DNA of 64,000 nucleotides from Nitrospira sp. CG24D. GTDB lineage: Bacteria; Nitrospirota; Nitrospiria; Nitrospirales; Nitrospiraceae. Both the position numbers and the translations under genes were made by a program. Location of the stretch: assembly GCA_002869855.2 (NCBI GenBank), contig NEWQ02000011.1, forward strand, positions 37,561-101,560, read 5' to 3'. A model generated the notes under the pieces. That model saw nothing but the letters and a program-made list of their open reading frames with translations. It searched no databases and was not told the origin of the DNA. This document shows positions 43,498 to 53,030 of this stretch, piece after piece. The first letter of the stretch is position 1. Each line of letters starts with the position of its first letter.

Positions 43498-44325
43498 ATG
43501 GGTTCGCTCGCAGCACTTCCCTATCCCCATATCAATCCGGTCTTTCTTGAATTCGGTCCGCTCCAGTTCCGCTGGTATGGCTTGATGTATCTGATCGGGT
43601 TGACCGCCGCCTATTTCTTGATTCGTCGCCGAGTCCGCGAACAGCACATTCCTCTCACTCCGGATCAGATCTACGACATGGTCGTGTTCGCCGCGTTCGG
43701 CGTTTTTCTTGGCGGACGCATCGGGTATACCTTGTTCTATAATTTTTCCTACTACGCCGAGAATCCTTTGAAAATCCTCGCTGTGTGGGAAGGCGGTATG
43801 TCGTTCCATGGCGGCCTCATCGGGACGATCATCGCGTTGATCTGGTTCAGTAAGCGGCAGGGATTGCCCGTCTACACTATTGCTGACCTGGCTGCCGCAG
43901 TGACGCCGATCGGCCTGGGATTCGGCCGACTCGGAAATTTCATCAATGGAGAGCTATTCGGGCGGGCGACCGATGTCGAGTGGTGCATGGTCTTCCCGGC
44001 AGGAGGACCGGCCTGCCGCCATCCTTCGCAACTCTATGAAGCAGGACTGGAAGGGATTTTATTGTTCACGATCATCTGGTTACTCGCGCGCACTTCACCG
44101 CCGCCAGGGTCGCTGTGTTGGACGTTCATCGCCGGCTACGGCATCAGTCGGATGATCGTAGAACTCGTCCGGGAGCCCGACCAGCATATCGGCTTTGTCC
44201 TAGGATCGATCACCATGGGCCAGCTACTTTCGGCTCCCATGGTCATGTTGGGTTTGTTTATGCTGGTGTGGGGATATCACAAACGTTCGCTGGAACGATC
44301 ACGTTCAATGCCGCATCCTCAATAG
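43498..44325 (+). CDS. lgt: Phosphatidylglycerol:prolipoprotein diacylglyceryl transferase
   Basis: 275 residues with about seven membrane helices. Lgt signatures: YWGLMYLIGLT-like start (FRWYGLMYLIGLTAAYFLIR), SFHGGLIGTIIALIWFSKRQ, and the diagnostic GFGRLGNFINGELFGRATDV, followed by RHPSQLYEAGLEG. It attaches diacylglycerol to the lipobox Cys of prolipoproteins; this window encodes several (secretin, Sel1, TPR). The ATG has GGAGG upstream. Its end overlaps the convergent zincin gene by seven bases. Confidence 0.97.
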   Translation: MGSLAALPYPHINPVFLEFGPLQFRWYGLMYLIGLTAAYFLIRRRVREQHIPLTPDQIYDMVVFAAFGVFLGGRIGYTLFYNFSYYAENPLKILAVWEGGMSFHGGLIGTIIALIWFSKRQGLPVYTIADLAAAVTPIGLGFGRLGNFINGELFGRATDVEWCMVFPAGGPACRHPSQLYEAGLEGILLFTIIWLLARTSPPPGSLCWTFIAGYGISRMIVELVREPDQHIGFVLGSITMGQLLSAPMVMLGLFMLVWGYHKRSLERSRSMPHPQ

Positions 44326-44699
44326 GGCATCTCGTCGTCATCTAAGCCGACGTGGTGCCCCAGCTCATGCACGAGCGTGTCGCCTATTTCCTGAATCATC
44401 TCCATTTCCGTGTCGCATTGCCGGAGAAGCGGCCCACGATAGAGCGAGATCTGTGGCGGGGTCTGGCCTCCGGCACGAAAGAATGATTCATCATTCAGCG
44501 AGAGGCCATGGTACAGACCGAGCAGTTCCTCTCCGTCCTCAATGTCCAGGTCTTGCAGCACGCCCGGAGGGGGTTCATCTTCCAGGACGACCGCCACGGC
44601 ATCGAGCAACCGTGCATACTCGATAGGCAAGTCCGCGATAGCCTGTTGCACGATCCTAGCAAAAGACTCCGCCGACATTCGGTAATGAGCGCCCGCCAT
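44319..44699 (-). CDS. Zincin-like metallopeptidase family protein
   Basis: 126 residues from MAGAHYRMSAESFARIVQQA. The C-terminus has LVHELGHHVGLDDDEMPY, an HExxH zinc site with the third ligand region DDxE, typical of the small single-domain zincin_1 (DUF1025-like) family. EPPPGVLQDLDIEDGEELLG is another family segment. It starts three bases before the stop of the upstream TPR lipoprotein, implying co-expression. The substrate is unknown. Confidence 0.92.
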   Translation of the reverse strand: MAGAHYRMSAESFARIVQQAIADLPIEYARLLDAVAVVLEDEPPPGVLQDLDIEDGEELLGLYHGLSLNDESFFRAGGQTPPQISLYRGPLLRQCDTEMEMIQEIGDTLVHELGHHVGLDDDEMPY

Positions 44700-44701
44700 A
44701 C

Positions 44702-45115
44702 TTAGAATCGTTGGCCAGGGGTAGGATCGAGATAGGATTTCTGTCGTAAGTTGTGATTGAGTCCTGTCTCTCTGAGCGGCGGTGAATCCCATATCACTTT
44801 GTTCCCCGGAGCCAAATTCGCCGCCTCCAAGTAGTGCTTCTTAGCCTCGGCCTTGTTCCCCATTCGATCCAGCGACACCGCCCAATTATAGTGCGCCTCT
44901 GCCAGCGAGGGTTGCTGCGTCGCCGCGGCCTGATAGGCCTGGGCCGCACCGGCCCAATTGCTTGACCGGAACAACCGCTCACCCTCAGTCATAGCCGCAG
45001 CCGCCTTCACCGAGATATCCGCAGGACTCACCAGAATTGATGTCGGAACTTTCGCCGGACTCGCACAGCCTCCGACCAGCCCGCAAAACACTAACAAGGC
45101 GAGATAGGATCGCAT
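44702..45115 (-). CDS. TPR lipoprotein
   Basis: 137 residues from MRSYLALLVFCGLVGGCASP: a lipobox (VGGC), then a two-to-three-repeat TPR segment (GERLFRSSNWAGAAQAYQAA; SLAEAHYNWAVSLDRMGNKA; AKKHYLEAANLAPGNKVIWD). The ATG follows AGGAG. It is probably an outer-membrane-anchored scaffold. It follows the addA-like gene by 13 bases. Confidence 0.88.
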   Translation of the reverse strand: MRSYLALLVFCGLVGGCASPAKVPTSILVSPADISVKAAAAMTEGERLFRSSNWAGAAQAYQAAATQQPSLAEAHYNWAVSLDRMGNKAEAKKHYLEAANLAPGNKVIWDSPPLRETGLNHNLRQKSYLDPTPGQRF

Positions 45116-45128
45116 CGTCCGTCTCCTG

Positions 45129-48100
45129 TTAAAGTTCAAAGCCCACCGCACAGCGAAGGAACAAGAGCTGCGCGGATATCGCTGACACCCCTAAGCTTTT
45201 TTGAGCAGCGGCCTTATAGAGCGTCATCTGCGATCGGTACCGCTCCGCCCGTTCAGGCACGTTGTTCGCCATCACCAGGTCTGTCTTATAGTCCCCAATC
45301 CAGATTCGGTCGTCAAGACGGTAAATGACATCCATCATGCCGTGCACAATCCGGCCCTCTTCCCAGGCCATCGCAAACGGCACTTCACGACCTAAAATCG
45401 TGGCCGAGGCCAGCCGCTGATACAGATCAGACCGCGCAAAGTTGCCGAGGACCTCTCGCAATGAATCTGAAATTGCCGGCATCAGCCCGGCTTGTTCAGG
45501 AGTGAGGACCTGCTGCGTAATTGGCTCGATTCGATCGAGCAGCCCATCGGCAGGAGCATGAAAATCCCACTGCTCAAGAATGCGGTGGGCCAATATCCCG
45601 ACCAGCCGCCCTACTTCTTGGTCCGTTCCATCCTTAGAGGGACGGAAACGACGCGGCGAATCTCCCTGCTCTATCGTGCTTGGAGTCAGATGACGGGGCG
45701 TCCGACAGGCCTTCTCCCAGCGATCCTCCCGCTCACTCCATAATTTGGCAATGGCAGCAGAATCGAGAACTCCGGTGACCGGCCCCACCGCACCAGGTCG
45801 ACTGGAACGTTTGCGGGATGGCGCAGTCGTGGTCCGGTGCGGTATCACAGAGGCACCGATCGTCAGCACCTCTGTTTCGGAAGCACCCACCACACCCTCA
45901 CCGATCTCTTGCAGCATCCCTAAAACTGTTTCTCCGGCTGCGCGACCGGTCATCCCGCCGGACAGGACTAACATATCCTTCGCCCTGGTCATGCCGACAT
46001 AGAGCACCCGCCGCCGCTCGGCTTCCTCCCGGACTTTCTGCTTCTCATGCACCAGCACCGCGCCGAAATTGTGCACCCCACCAAGCGAGAGGCCATACGA
46101 TCCGCTGGACCAATCAAACGTCACGAGGGGCACGCTCCGCTCTCTCCCGCTTCCCTGATGGAGGCCGGGCAAGACGACAATGGGAAACTCCAGCCCCTTG
46201 GCTTTATGAATCGTCAAGACCTGGATGGCATTGGACGATTCCTCGGACAACGGACTCTCGGCCTCATCCGGCTGTTCGTCAAGCCTGGCAATCATCAGAT
46301 CCACAAACCCGCTCAATGTCAGATGCGGCCGATCGGACAAGGCGGCGGCAGTGTGCTTCACCTTGAGAAGATTGGCCACCGCCTGTTCCCCATGCACAGA
46401 GGCGGCGGCTATTTCCAGAATCGGAAGACGGTCGAAGATCAGCTCCAGCGCCTCAGCCAGCGGCAAGGCAGCTACCTGTCGATGCAACCAGGCCAAGTGT
46501 CCATACAGGAGACGGACAGAAGATGCCTCAGGATGCTTCCACGCGGAGAGTGACACGCTTCGAAGATACTCAAAGCCCTTGGCCTGGCGAAGTTCATAGA
46601 TGGCGCGGTCTGACAAGCCTCCTAAAGGGCTGCGCAGCACACCGGCCAGCGCCACATTGTCATGGGGATGGTCGAGCACCCGCAGGACATTCATCAGATC
46701 GATGACTTCCTGACGCCGATAAAAATGTTTTTCGCCTTCGATCACATAGGGAAGGCCATACCGGCGCAAAGCATCCACATAGGTATCGGCCTGCGTCAGC
46801 TTCCGGAACAGCAAAGCGATATGCCCGGGCTTGACCTGTGGACGGCTCAGCACCTCTTCGGTAAGCCAGCGCGCCAGGGTTTCCCCTTCCGCCCTTGTCG
46901 CACCGGCTGCGTCGAACGCCCGTTCGTCCGGCACCGGAAGCGTCACTTGCAAGCGCACACCGGCATCGAAGGTCGAGGGACGTCGCTGCGGCTGCACTTC
47001 GAGTCTGACATTGGCCGGTTGAACGAGGGGGCGCCGTTCGAACAGACGATCAAACACATCGTTGACCGGTCCTAGAACCGCCGCATCGCTTCGAAAGTTT
47101 GTAGTGAGCGTCTGAATGACTCCCCCATCTTCTTCAATCTTCTGGACGACGCGATCGAACGCTTCAATATCCGCCCGCCGGAAGGCATAGATCGACTGCT
47201 TGGGGTCCCCCACGATAAAGAGCTTGCCTGGTTCTAAGGCTATCTCCTGCCACGTCGAGGCCTGAGCCCCTACACATTCTGAAATCGCGAGCATGAGTTC
47301 ATACTGGACAGGGTCAGTGTCTTGAAACTCATCCACCAGCACCGCACGATAGTCCTGTTTAATACGCTCCCGGATGGCCCGATGATCCCGTAACAACGTG
47401 CGGGCTCTGGCGAGTAGCCCATCGAACGAGACCCATCCTTTCAGCCTGAACGACAAGCGCACATCGGAGACCAGGGGCTCAAGAAGAGTCAACGCATACT
47501 TAAAGAAGTCATTATTAACAGATTGATATTGCTGAGCAGTATTAATGATTGAGCTCGCTTCCAAGAACTCATCTTTTTCCCATCCGGCAACGGGATTACC
47601 CAAGTCCTTCCCAAGCAACTCAAGGTCGGCAACGGATAAGGTCTGGATACCAGCGGCTCCCTGATCGACAATTGCCTTCATCAAGTTCACCGCGGCTGCC
47701 AACATCTGCTCAATCTTCCGCCGCTTCGGCCGATCATGGGCGTCGAGAAGCACTTGCCCGCGTTCGTACGTTTGGCGCACCCACTCGACGAGCACAGGAC
47801 TCAGCTTCTCGTCATTGATCTGAGTCCGCAACACATCCAAATCAATCAACTCGCTGCAGAGCGCGCGAGCCAGTGAACGCACATCGTCCAGCGTGGCGAA
47901 ACTCAATACCCTGCGCCACAATTGATGATGAGAACCCAGCCGGCTCAATTCCCGATCGACCCATATTTCCCATGCCGCCGCAAAATGCTCTTCGAAACGG
48001 AGCCCGTCATCTTCCTGAAATGTCGGATCCACCCCGCCCTCAAGCGGGTAGAGCCGCAACAGATGGGCCGCAAAACTATGCAGCGTGCCGACTTGCCCCT

Positions 48101-48470
48101 TCTCGAGATCACGGAGCGCAACGGTAGCCCGGGAGACCACCTCATCCGTCGATAGACCGTAACGTAGACGCAGATCTGCGAGCGAGACGGCTCCGCCATC
48201 CACAAGCCGCGCTGCTTCAGTTTCCGGATTGGCCAAGACCATCAGCCGTTCACGCAGCCGAACCTTCATCTCCGTGGCCGCCTTGTTCGTAAAGGTCAAG
48301 GCCACGATCTGGGTGACGGTCACCGGGCGGGGCTCCTTGATCAGGAGATGCACCAATCGATTGACGAGCAACGTCGTCTTGCCGGTGCCGGCGCCGGCCA
48401 CCACCACGACATTCCGGTCAAACGTCGTTTCCGCCAGGTCGCGGGCCTGGCGATCAGGAATCAGTTCCAC
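45129..48470 (-). CDS. addA: AddA-like UvrD-type helicase/PD-(D/E)XK nuclease
   Basis: 1,113 residues from GTG (GGAGGAG just upstream); a GTG nine codons earlier is possible. Superfamily 1A motifs: Walker A VVAGAGTGKTTLLVNR, motif Ia TFTNKAATEMKVRL, Walker B AVLVDEFQDTDPVQYELML, GDPKQSIYAFRRADI, and the UvrD C-terminal motif LTIHKAKGLEFPIVVLP with RVLYVGMTRAKDMLVLSG. The C-terminus has a RecB-like nuclease with GMMDVIYR ... IWIGDYKTDLV. Together with the upstream addB-like gene it should process double-strand breaks for RecA. Overlaps addB by 17 bases. Confidence 0.93.
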   Translation of the reverse strand: MELIPDRQARDLAETTFDRNVVVVAGAGTGKTTLLVNRLVHLLIKEPRPVTVTQIVALTFTNKAATEMKVRLRERLMVLANPETEAARLVDGGAVSLADLRLRYGLSTDEVVSRATVALRDLEKGQVGTLHSFAAHLLRLYPLEGGVDPTFQEDDGLRFEEHFAAAWEIWVDRELSRLGSHHQLWRRVLSFATLDDVRSLARALCSELIDLDVLRTQINDEKLSPVLVEWVRQTYERGQVLLDAHDRPKRRKIEQMLAAAVNLMKAIVDQGAAGIQTLSVADLELLGKDLGNPVAGWEKDEFLEASSIINTAQQYQSVNNDFFKYALTLLEPLVSDVRLSFRLKGWVSFDGLLARARTLLRDHRAIRERIKQDYRAVLVDEFQDTDPVQYELMLAISECVGAQASTWQEIALEPGKLFIVGDPKQSIYAFRRADIEAFDRVVQKIEEDGGVIQTLTTNFRSDAAVLGPVNDVFDRLFERRPLVQPANVRLEVQPQRRPSTFDAGVRLQVTLPVPDERAFDAAGATRAEGETLARWLTEEVLSRPQVKPGHIALLFRKLTQADTYVDALRRYGLPYVIEGEKHFYRRQEVIDLMNVLRVLDHPHDNVALAGVLRSPLGGLSDRAIYELRQAKGFEYLRSVSLSAWKHPEASSVRLLYGHLAWLHRQVAALPLAEALELIFDRLPILEIAAASVHGEQAVANLLKVKHTAAALSDRPHLTLSGFVDLMIARLDEQPDEAESPLSEESSNAIQVLTIHKAKGLEFPIVVLPGLHQGSGRERSVPLVTFDWSSGSYGLSLGGVHNFGAVLVHEKQKVREEAERRRVLYVGMTRAKDMLVLSGGMTGRAAGETVLGMLQEIGEGVVGASETEVLTIGASVIPHRTTTAPSRKRSSRPGAVGPVTGVLDSAAIAKLWSEREDRWEKACRTPRHLTPSTIEQGDSPRRFRPSKDGTDQEVGRLVGILAHRILEQWDFHAPADGLLDRIEPITQQVLTPEQAGLMPAISDSLREVLGNFARSDLYQRLASATILGREVPFAMAWEEGRIVHGMMDVIYRLDDRIWIGDYKTDLVMANNVPERAERYRSQMTLYKAAAQKSLGVSAISAQLLFLRCAVGFEL

Positions 48471-51400
48471 GCGGCTCCTCCGACAGACGTTGCACACGAA
48501 GACTCTTGAGGGCTTTCACGTCGTCCGATCGATACGACCGCCACCACGATGGCTGGTGTTCACGGCGGCAGATGACACGGAATTCACACTGTTCACAATA
48601 GGTGTCGGGCAGAATAAAAAACCGTCCGGCTTGGAGGCCGGTGATGAGCATGCGCAGCGTCTGTTGGATCTGCCGCCCGGACTCACTTGAAAGTGCGCCG
48701 ACATCGAACGTCGAACGTGCAATGGGCGGATCCCACAGCGGCGCCAGAAACATGAACTGCACCTGGCTTGACGCAGGCTTGCCGGGCATGAGCAAGCGGG
48801 CATAGAGCGGAGGCTGGAGGCGATACCCCCTCAAGGCGGATTGCAGCAGGTTGCGATCCTCCGGCTTCATCGACCCACCGGTCTTGAATTTGTAGTCGAT
48901 GATGCGAATGGCTCCGGTATCCCGATGCCGGTCGATCCGATCGACACGGCCTCGAATTTTCATCGTCGCAGACGGATCGGGCAAGACCTCGGTAATCGTG
49001 CCCTCGGCATCCAGCTCGAATCCTACGGGCATAAACGGCATCTCGACATACGCGTCCGTATCCGCATCGACAGCGGCTGTGACCAGTGTGACGACGTGCT
49101 CCTTCGCCAACTCCCACAACAAGTAATGACCGGTCTGATGGCGCGCCTCGCAATCCTGCGCCGCCAGATCCACGGCCGAGCGAATACACCACTCCATCGT
49201 GTCGTCAGTGACCGGCTCGGCCGGCCATCCGGTCGGTAGAAGCTGCTCGTAACAGCGCTTGAGAGCCGCATGACACAACGTGCCCAACAATGCGGCATCC
49301 GGCTCCTGCGAAACAGACCATCGCACCGGTTCCAGCCGTAACACATCGGCAGCAAAATACTGGAAGGGGCACCGTGCATAGCGCTCCAGCGGCGTCGGCG
49401 CCAACCCGCGCTCGCACAGGCGAGACCAGTAGGTGTCAAGCGGGCCGGTCAACCCGTCGTACCCGTTCAGCACGGGGTCATCGTCCTCCATCCCCGCTAA
49501 GGCGTCGGCAGCATGCCGAAATCCCTCCGCCTCACGGCCAACCGCCTTCAGGAGAGCCGTCGGGTCCTGCCCGGTCAGCGCCATCCATTGAGCGAGTTCG
49601 GCCGGCGGAAGTAATCGTTGGAGGGTGGGACGCTGCGCGACTCGATCCGTCAGCCGACGCGGCACCGCTTCCGCCGATCGCCCGTCAAGACCAGACCGCT
49701 TGAGCAATTCGTCAAGAAATGGCGAGACTGCCAACACGCGACCGGCCTCATCAGCCCGCTGATAGGACAAATATAAACGGCGGCTCGCCCCCTGATTAAT
49801 CAGTTCAAATAGCAGGGTTTCTTCTTCGTATCCAGCAAGCTTTTCATCGATCTTGAACCCGAGCGTCGCGTCGAGCACCCGCCGATGCCGGTCACGAAGA
49901 AACGCATCTTCACGGATGTACCGTGGAAACAGCTTTTCATTCAGCCCGAGGACAACCACCGCCTTGAAGGTCAGGCCGCGCGCAGCCATGGCATCGACGA
50001 CGCTCACTCCTCGATGAGCGGTCTCATCCAACGGAATCATCGTACGCTCACATGTATGGGTCAGGAGCTCCACAAAATCCGCCCAGGACATGTCCTCCCC
50101 GAGAAGATCCAATTGCTCCAGCTTGCTCCAGACTCCATCGATGGCAGTCCAGGTCGCCATCAAGCGCGCCTGGAGCGGATCCGGATCGGTCGCATCGACG
50201 CCATCCGGATCAGCCAGATGCCGGCGGGCCAGTTGACGAGAGGCCTCGATCAATTGAGCGACCGTCCCTCGCTGGGGCAACGCCAAACAATCGGTCAACA
50301 GTTCCGACACCACCTGCCATAGAAGCGCCAATACATCGGCGGCGATATCCAATCCATCGATGACTCGACCCTGCTCTTCGCCTTCCACCAATTCCAGCGT
50401 CATTCGGGAAGCCGGTTCCAATCGCTTCCACTCTTCGACTCCGCGGGTGATCTGTAAGCTCGGCACCACTATCTTCCATTGTTCCGGACGATAGCCGGCG
50501 GCCTCATGATCGAGCAGAGCCGAAGCAAAGAGCGGAGAGGTCACGACATCCAGCATCGTCGTGCGGTAGAAATCGTTGAGCGGCAATGTGAGCAATTGCA
50601 ACAGGACCTTGCAAAGGGGTTCCTGCATCAGCGGCCGGCCGGCCGTCGAGACAAACGGGATACGATATCGATCAAAGACGCCCGACAAGAGAGCCCGATA
50701 GGGATCCAATGTGCGGGCCACCACGCCAATGTCGTCAAACTGATACCCGTTCGTCTCGACCAGATCCAAAATCCTCCGGCAGGTCGCCGCCAACTCCTCT
50801 TCCGCCCCGATGACACTGTGCACGGATATCGTCATCGGCTCATCGGAAGATGGCTTGTCCGGATCCGCCAGTCTCTTGATCATGTCGGGGTTTGCCGCGC
50901 GGGGCTGAATACAGCGATCGAAGAAGCGCCGGGCAAATCCCCATCGCTGTCCTTGTTCAACGGGAAACAGCAGTGTCGTGGGAACTGCGGTGCTGACTGC
51001 CTCAAACAAAGACAGCTGCACCTGGGTCAGGTCGTAGAAGCCATAATAGAATGCGTGCTGCAGCGAGGCTAAAAACGGAGAATGAGGAACCTCCGGGATG
51101 AGCGACTCGGCCAGATCGTCCGGAGTGCCGACATCCAACGTCTTCCCGACGTCCCGAACGGCGGCATGCAATGAAAACAAGGCCGTCAGCCAGGCGTGAT
51201 CTTCCTGATCGAAGCAGCCCTCTTCAAGTCCGCGCAATGCCACGGCAGGATCGACGCCGGCATCTTTCAAGTCGCGAATGGTCGACCACAGCGCACCCCA
51301 CATGCCGGATGACTGCCCAAGCTGTTGCAACGGCGCCAAACTGGAGAGGCGGACCTGCACAATCTGCCGGACCAACTGTTCGAAAAAGATATCGTCGACG

Positions 51401-51660
51401 ACATGCAACGGCGACTGAGCGAGGCGACTGCGCCGCTCATCCGCCAGACGGAGCGCCAGCTGATGGAAGGTCATGAAGTGGATATTAAGAGTGGCCTGTA
51501 GCTCAGCGGCCAGCACCTGACGCACGCGGGCAAGAAGTGGCGCGGAGGGAACAAGAATCGCGAGCGGAGCGAACGGATCCGTCGCCTTCGCCTGACTCAC
51601 CTGAGCGACCAGCGCGGATTCGAGCGACGGATGGAAACTGCCGGCAATGACGTGAAGCAT
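48454..51660 (-). CDS. addB: AddB-like helicase-related PD-(D/E)XK nuclease
   Basis: 1,068 residues. The N-terminal part resembles UvrD-like folds but the Walker A is degenerate (VIAGSFHPSLESALVAQV has no GKT). Middle: VSVVDAMAARGLTFKAVVVLG and LNEKLFPRYIREDAFLRDRH. The C-terminal RecB-like nuclease has RGRVDRIDRHRDTGAIRIID followed by YKF. The Fe-S cluster cysteines are YARCPFQYF (about 793) and CEQCEFRVICRRE near the C-terminus. It is the partner of the downstream AddA-like protein; lack of ATPase motifs is common in AddB. Confidence 0.9.
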   Translation of the reverse strand: MLHVIAGSFHPSLESALVAQVSQAKATDPFAPLAILVPSAPLLARVRQVLAAELQATLNIHFMTFHQLALRLADERRSRLAQSPLHVVDDIFFEQLVRQIVQVRLSSLAPLQQLGQSSGMWGALWSTIRDLKDAGVDPAVALRGLEEGCFDQEDHAWLTALFSLHAAVRDVGKTLDVGTPDDLAESLIPEVPHSPFLASLQHAFYYGFYDLTQVQLSLFEAVSTAVPTTLLFPVEQGQRWGFARRFFDRCIQPRAANPDMIKRLADPDKPSSDEPMTISVHSVIGAEEELAATCRRILDLVETNGYQFDDIGVVARTLDPYRALLSGVFDRYRIPFVSTAGRPLMQEPLCKVLLQLLTLPLNDFYRTTMLDVVTSPLFASALLDHEAAGYRPEQWKIVVPSLQITRGVEEWKRLEPASRMTLELVEGEEQGRVIDGLDIAADVLALLWQVVSELLTDCLALPQRGTVAQLIEASRQLARRHLADPDGVDATDPDPLQARLMATWTAIDGVWSKLEQLDLLGEDMSWADFVELLTHTCERTMIPLDETAHRGVSVVDAMAARGLTFKAVVVLGLNEKLFPRYIREDAFLRDRHRRVLDATLGFKIDEKLAGYEEETLLFELINQGASRRLYLSYQRADEAGRVLAVSPFLDELLKRSGLDGRSAEAVPRRLTDRVAQRPTLQRLLPPAELAQWMALTGQDPTALLKAVGREAEGFRHAADALAGMEDDDPVLNGYDGLTGPLDTYWSRLCERGLAPTPLERYARCPFQYFAADVLRLEPVRWSVSQEPDAALLGTLCHAALKRCYEQLLPTGWPAEPVTDDTMEWCIRSAVDLAAQDCEARHQTGHYLLWELAKEHVVTLVTAAVDADTDAYVEMPFMPVGFELDAEGTITEVLPDPSATMKIRGRVDRIDRHRDTGAIRIIDYKFKTGGSMKPEDRNLLQSALRGYRLQPPLYARLLMPGKPASSQVQFMFLAPLWDPPIARSTFDVGALSSESGRQIQQTLRMLITGLQAGRFFILPDTYCEQCEFRVICRREHQPSWWRSYRSDDVKALKSLRVQRLSEEPRGTDS

Positions 51661-51768
51661 CAGAAACCGTGGCGCGTAAACAGTGATGCGTGACGAGCGA
51701 AAACCGGACGGATGAGCAGGCTGCTCACTTCGACACTAGAGCGCACTGCCCATCAGCATTCACATCGA

Positions 51769-51933
51769 CTAGCCCGTCTCAGGCCCCAGCAGCTCACCGT
51801 TGCAGTCGACACAGGCCCAATCGCCATCGATAAACTTCATCGGTTCACCGCAGATCGGGCAATCCGGCGGCGGCCCCTTGTCGTAGATGGGCAAGTCAGG
51901 CAATTCAAAGTTGTCATCGTCGTCATCAACCAT
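51769..51933 (-). CDS. Small zinc-ribbon protein, 54 residues
   Basis: Acidic N-terminus (MVDDDDDNFELPDLPIYDKG) followed by CPICGEPMKFIDGDWACVDC, a four-Cys zinc ribbon. No strong ribosome binding site is visible. The four conserved cysteine positions and the fold-like pattern argue for a real gene. Function unknown; perhaps a regulatory or protein-interaction module. Confidence 0.65.
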   Translation of the reverse strand: MVDDDDDNFELPDLPIYDKGPPPDCPICGEPMKFIDGDWACVDCNGELLGPETG

Positions 51934-51989
51934 TGAAGATTTTCTCATTTCTCAGGATGCTCAAAATGGCCACGTTTCTCACCCGCCCA

Positions 51990-52085
51990 GCCCCGGCGCG
52001 CCAAGACGCGCCGTACCACGGTCAAGGCCGCAGGGGACGCAAGAACCGCAGGCGTACCCTCTTGGGTACGTTGAGGATTCTTGCA
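51990..52085 (+). repeat. Cluster of short hairpins (REP-like)
   Basis: Contains perfect GGCGCG/CGCGCC (51995-52012) and CGTACCC-TCTT-GGGTACG (52053-52070) stems in non-coding DNA next to the thioredoxin-like gene. It looks like an interspersed hairpin repeat or bidirectional 3'-end element; the family cannot be identified by eye. Confidence 0.5.
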
Positions 52086-52127
52086 AACCGAGAACGAAGC
52101 TGGTGCCCATTTTCAGCATCCTGCTAT

Positions 52128-52391
52128 TTATTCGCGCGGCTTCATTTTCAATAACAGCGCCTTTTCGGCGCTTTCTCGACTCGGCACACCGACAAACGTC
52201 AGTCGTCCATCAATAATCGTGGCGGGCACAGCCCGCACCGAATGGCGATTGGCCAATTCCGCACCATCCGGCGTCGTGATGTCGACTTCCCGGTAGGAAA
52301 AACTATATTTCACTCGCAGCTGCTTCCACAGACTTTTGGCCGAAGGACAAGCTCCACAGCTGGGAGAAACCAATAACATAATGCTTGGCAT
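52128..52391 (-). CDS. Thioredoxin/glutaredoxin-like protein
   Basis: 87 residues. MPSIMLLVSPSCGACPSAKS carries the redox motif CGAC, and RAVPATIIDGRLTFVG the cis-Pro region of the thioredoxin fold. Short forms like this are usually glutaredoxin-like thiol reductases. The ATG has GGAG seven bases upstream. Substrate unknown. Confidence 0.88.
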   Translation of the reverse strand: MPSIMLLVSPSCGACPSAKSLWKQLRVKYSFSYREVDITTPDGAELANRHSVRAVPATIIDGRLTFVGVPSRESAEKALLLKMKPRE

Positions 52392-52734
52392 AGTGTGTCT
52401 CCAGAAAAGTCGGTGGCGGATCTTAGCACCCAGCGGAATGAGGGGGCAAGCCGCGTCCGGGACTGATTCGGTCCGGTCAAAGCCGTGGGATGCGATGAGC
52501 CGGCCGCGCTGGTTTGACTTCCCAAACCGGAAAGCGCAGCATGCGCATAATTTCGGACTATGAGGTGTTCTGTGTATCCTTGCTAAGATCAGCCAGTCTT
52601 TTTATAGAATACCGCTTACTCTCTGCATTACGCCCTCGTGGATTCCGTTGCCATGAGGGCGCTGTTGTCTCTGCATCCACGCCCTTCCCCCATCCATTTC
52701 CTCTACCTTCACCATCCCCTGAAAGGAGTTTTCA
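52392..52734. other. Divergent intergenic region before the small membrane gene
   Basis: 343 bases, no convincing ORF. AAAGGAG lies before the ATG at 52735. The rest presumably holds divergent promoters; nothing further is identified. Confidence 0.5.
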
Positions 52735-52959
52735 ATGAAACGACTAGCGACTCTCTCTGCCGCCGCAATTCTTGCATCACCGAGTCTCGCACTTGCGGTC
52801 GAACACAATGCGAGCTATCAAGGTATCGCCCAGATCTATTTCGTGTTTATCGCCGCCATCCTGATTTACGGTGTGTACGACTCCTTTGGAAAGACAGCGA
52901 TGTACGTAGCCACGCCCGTCATTCTCGGCTGGTGCTACTGGATGTTGCCTCCGGCCTAG
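52735..52959 (+). CDS. Small exported/membrane protein
   Basis: 74 residues: a signal peptide MKRLATLSAAAILASPSLAL (cleavage near ALA-VEH), then two hydrophobic stretches (IAQIYFVFIAAILIYGVYDS and YVATPVILGWCYWMLPPA) that would form a hairpin in the membrane. A very good AAAGGAG precedes the ATG. It is followed by a strong terminator hairpin. No family recognised. Confidence 0.8.
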   Translation: MKRLATLSAAAILASPSLALAVEHNASYQGIAQIYFVFIAAILIYGVYDSFGKTAMYVATPVILGWCYWMLPPA

Positions 52960-52973
52960 AGCATTGAACAAAC

Positions 52974-53021
52974 AGCCGCTGGCGGCATCGGAACTGAGAT
53001 GTTCAGATGCCGTCGGCGGCT
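52974..53021. terminator. Bidirectional terminator hairpin
   Basis: A 16-bp stem with two imperfect pairs (AGCCGCTGGCGGCATC with GATGCCGTCGGCGGCT, loop 16 bases). On the plus strand it is followed by TCTTCTTCC. It lies between the convergent small membrane gene and the helicase gene and can end both transcripts. Confidence 0.75.
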
Positions 53022-53030
53022 CTTCTTCCG

